From Oryzisolibacter propanilivorax (GTDB lineage: Bacteria; Pseudomonadota; Gammaproteobacteria; Burkholderiales; Burkholderiaceae_C), in assembly GCF_900103645.1 (NCBI RefSeq), contig NZ_FNHP01000001.1:186001-250000 (forward strand): DNA of 64,000 nt, written 5' to 3'. The notes beneath the pieces were generated by a model that did no database searches, was not told where the DNA came from, and was given only the letters and a program-made list of their open reading frames with translations. The translations under genes were made by a program, and so were the position numbers. Numbering within the stretch: position 1 is the first letter of the stretch; every line of letters starts with the position of its first letter. Positions 63,099 through 64,000 of this stretch are shown here, piece after piece.

Positions 63099-63104
63099 TA
63101 GAAT
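63099..63104 (+). promoter_or_regulatory. -10 box of the tRNA-Pro promoter
   Basis: TAGAAT lies 9 bp before the mature tRNA 5' end. The -35 region is not clear. Confidence 0.55.
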
Positions 63105-63113
63105 GCGCGCTGT

Positions 63114-63190
63114 CGGAGCGTAGCGCAGCCTGGTAGCGCATCTGCTTTGGGAGCAGAGGGTCGCGAGTTCGAATCCCGCCGCTCCGACCA
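63114..63190 (+). tRNA. tRNA-Pro (anticodon TGG)
   Basis: The cloverleaf folds by eye. CGGAGCG pairs with CGCTCCG, the D-arm is GCGCAGCCTGGTAGCGC, the anticodon stem TCTGC/GCAGA encloses the loop TTTGGGA with anticodon TGG, and the T-arm contains GTTCGAATC. The CCA end is encoded. It is followed 8 bp later by a terminator. Confidence 0.97.
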
Positions 63191-63198
63191 ATGAAATC

Positions 63199-63236
63199 AA
63201 GGCCTTGCATCGTTTCGGTGCAGGGCCTTTTGTTTT
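63199..63236 (+). terminator. Rho-independent terminator after tRNA-Pro
   Basis: AAGGCCTTGCA pairs with TGCAGGGCCTT (one G-T) around a TCGTTTCGG loop and is followed by TTGTTTT. Confidence 0.9.
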
Positions 63237-63275
63237 GCCGATGGCTTTCTGAATAATTGCTTGCCTGGCAAGGCC

Positions 63276-64000
63276 TCACTTTTGTGGCGCCACGCGCCAG
63301 ATGGCGTTGCCGACGTCGTCTGCCACCAGCAGCGCGCCCTTACCGTCCAGCGCCACGCCCACCGGCCGGCCATAGGCCTTGCCGTCGCTGCTCAGAAAGC
63401 CGGTCAGGAACTCGACCGGTGCGCCGGCGGGCTTGCCCTCGGCAAAAGGAACGAACACCACGTTGTAGCCTGCCAGCTCCTTGCGGTTCCAGGAACCATG
63501 CTGGCCGATGAATGCGCCGTTGGCATAGGGCGCAGGCATGCGTTCGTCCGAAAACGCCAGTCCCAACGGTGCGCGGTGCGCGCCCAGGCCATAGTCAGGT
63601 GCGATGGCCTTGGCCACCATTTCCGGGTTGGGTGGCTGGACGCGGGCATCAACGTTCTGCCCCCAATAGCTCCAGGGCCAACCGTAGAACGCGCCTTCCT
63701 TCACCGACGTGAGGTAGTCGGGCACGAGGTCGTTGCCCAGTTCATCGCGCTCGTTGACTACCGTCCACAGCACCTTGCTATGCGGTTCCCAGCCCAAGCC
63801 GTTGGGGTTGCGCAAACCGCTGGCGAACAGGCGCTTCGCGCCGCCGGGCAAATCCACCTGCCAGATAGCGGCGCGGCCCTGCTCGGCCTGCATGCCGTTA
63901 TCACCGATGTTGCTGTTCGAGCCCACGGTAGCGTAGAGCTGCTTGCCGTCGGCGCTGGCGATGATGTTCTTGGTCCAATGGTGATTGGCGCCTGCGGGCA
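63276..64000 (-). CDS. PQQ-type sorbosone/glucose dehydrogenase-like beta-propeller, 5' end outside window
   Basis: This is the C-terminal part (about 241 residues) of a six-bladed beta-propeller of the soluble glucose/L-sorbosone dehydrogenase family. The frame runs open to the right edge. Visible family blocks include [78 protein letters not shown] and [14 protein letters not shown]. It is probably periplasmic and oxidises a sugar with PQQ; the substrate and the signal peptide cannot be seen. Confidence 0.88.
   Translation of the reverse strand, partial: PAGANHHWTKNIIASADGKQLYATVGSNSNIGDNGMQAEQGRAAIWQVDLPGGAKRLFASGLRNPNGLGWEPHSKVLWTVVNERDELGNDLVPDYLTSVKEGAFYGWPWSYWGQNVDARVQPPNPEMVAKAIAPDYGLGAHRAPLGLAFSDERMPAPYANGAFIGQHGSWNRKELAGYNVVFVPFAEGKPAGAPVEFLTGFLSSDGKAYGRPVGVALDGKGALLVADDVGNAIWRVAPQK

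Noticed and set aside
1-64000. Insertion sequences, prophage genes, integrases or rRNA
   Set aside because: No transposase, integrase, phage structural gene or rRNA signature was seen on either strand.

Overview
The window is a 64-kb GC-rich chromosomal segment of a betaproteobacterium, most probably Burkholderiales, family Comamonadaceae. This rests on the gene content and order (pst-pho, trxA-rho, dnaX-ybaB-recR beside the SRP RNA, a second infA, ppiD) and on the codon bias. No insertion sequence, phage, plasmid gene, rRNA or CRISPR array is visible. The left end cuts an M20 peptidase and the right end cuts a sorbosone-dehydrogenase-like gene.

Layout. 1-5.7 kb: M20 peptidase, ppiD, tRNA-His and a PAS-GGDEF-EAL c-di-GMP protein. 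5.9-12.7 kb: a Pho box and the complete phosphate regulon pstSCAB-phoU-phoB-phoR. 12.7-19.7 kb, minus strand: MATE exporter, ArnT-like glycosyltransferase, zinc-independent L31, EAL/HDOD protein, rho and trxA. 19.7-28.1 kb: addB, an alpha/beta hydrolase, addA and an HI0933-type flavoprotein. 28.2-39.6 kb: a large co-directional metal-uptake locus. 39.6-45.9 kb: an exported unknown, 4.5S SRP RNA, dnaX-ybaB-recR and a hybrid histidine kinase. 46-53.1 kb: two flavin reductases, a LysR regulator, the sulfate importer sbp-cysTWA and dsbB. 53.2-64 kb: GST, erythromycin-esterase-like protein with a phosphoribosyltransferase, argA, acyltransferase, a cysteine-less IscR-like regulator, psd, an HPP-CBS membrane protein, infA, tRNA-Pro and the partial dehydrogenase.

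The locus at 28.2-39.6 kb is the most interesting functional unit. It joins a TonB-dependent receptor, a TupA-like tungstate binder, a DUF2478 protein, a BtuCDF/MolBCA-type ABC importer, a SAM methyltransferase, a DUF364 'heavy-metal chelation' protein, a ModA-like binder with a ModB-like permease but no ModC, ModD, and a two-domain Mop molbindin. I infer an outer-membrane-to-cytoplasm molybdenum/tungsten acquisition system, possibly taking up the metal as a chelate. Just upstream of its first gene are a terminator-like hairpin leader and a ModE-box-like palindrome.

The second notable signal is a family of short interspersed elements. I see nine copies sharing a 35-nt core with fixed spacing: AGCT at 1-4, GCC at 9-11, usually GGGCT at 24-28, and often GGC near 32. 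Five are intergenic, two of them inside the phoB-phoR and cysW-cysA junctions. Four lie in frame inside coding sequences (MATE exporter, addA, the MolB-like permease, dnaX). In three of those the element is read in the same strand and frame and gives a related peptide. All calls come from reading the sequence alone; no database or folding program was run.
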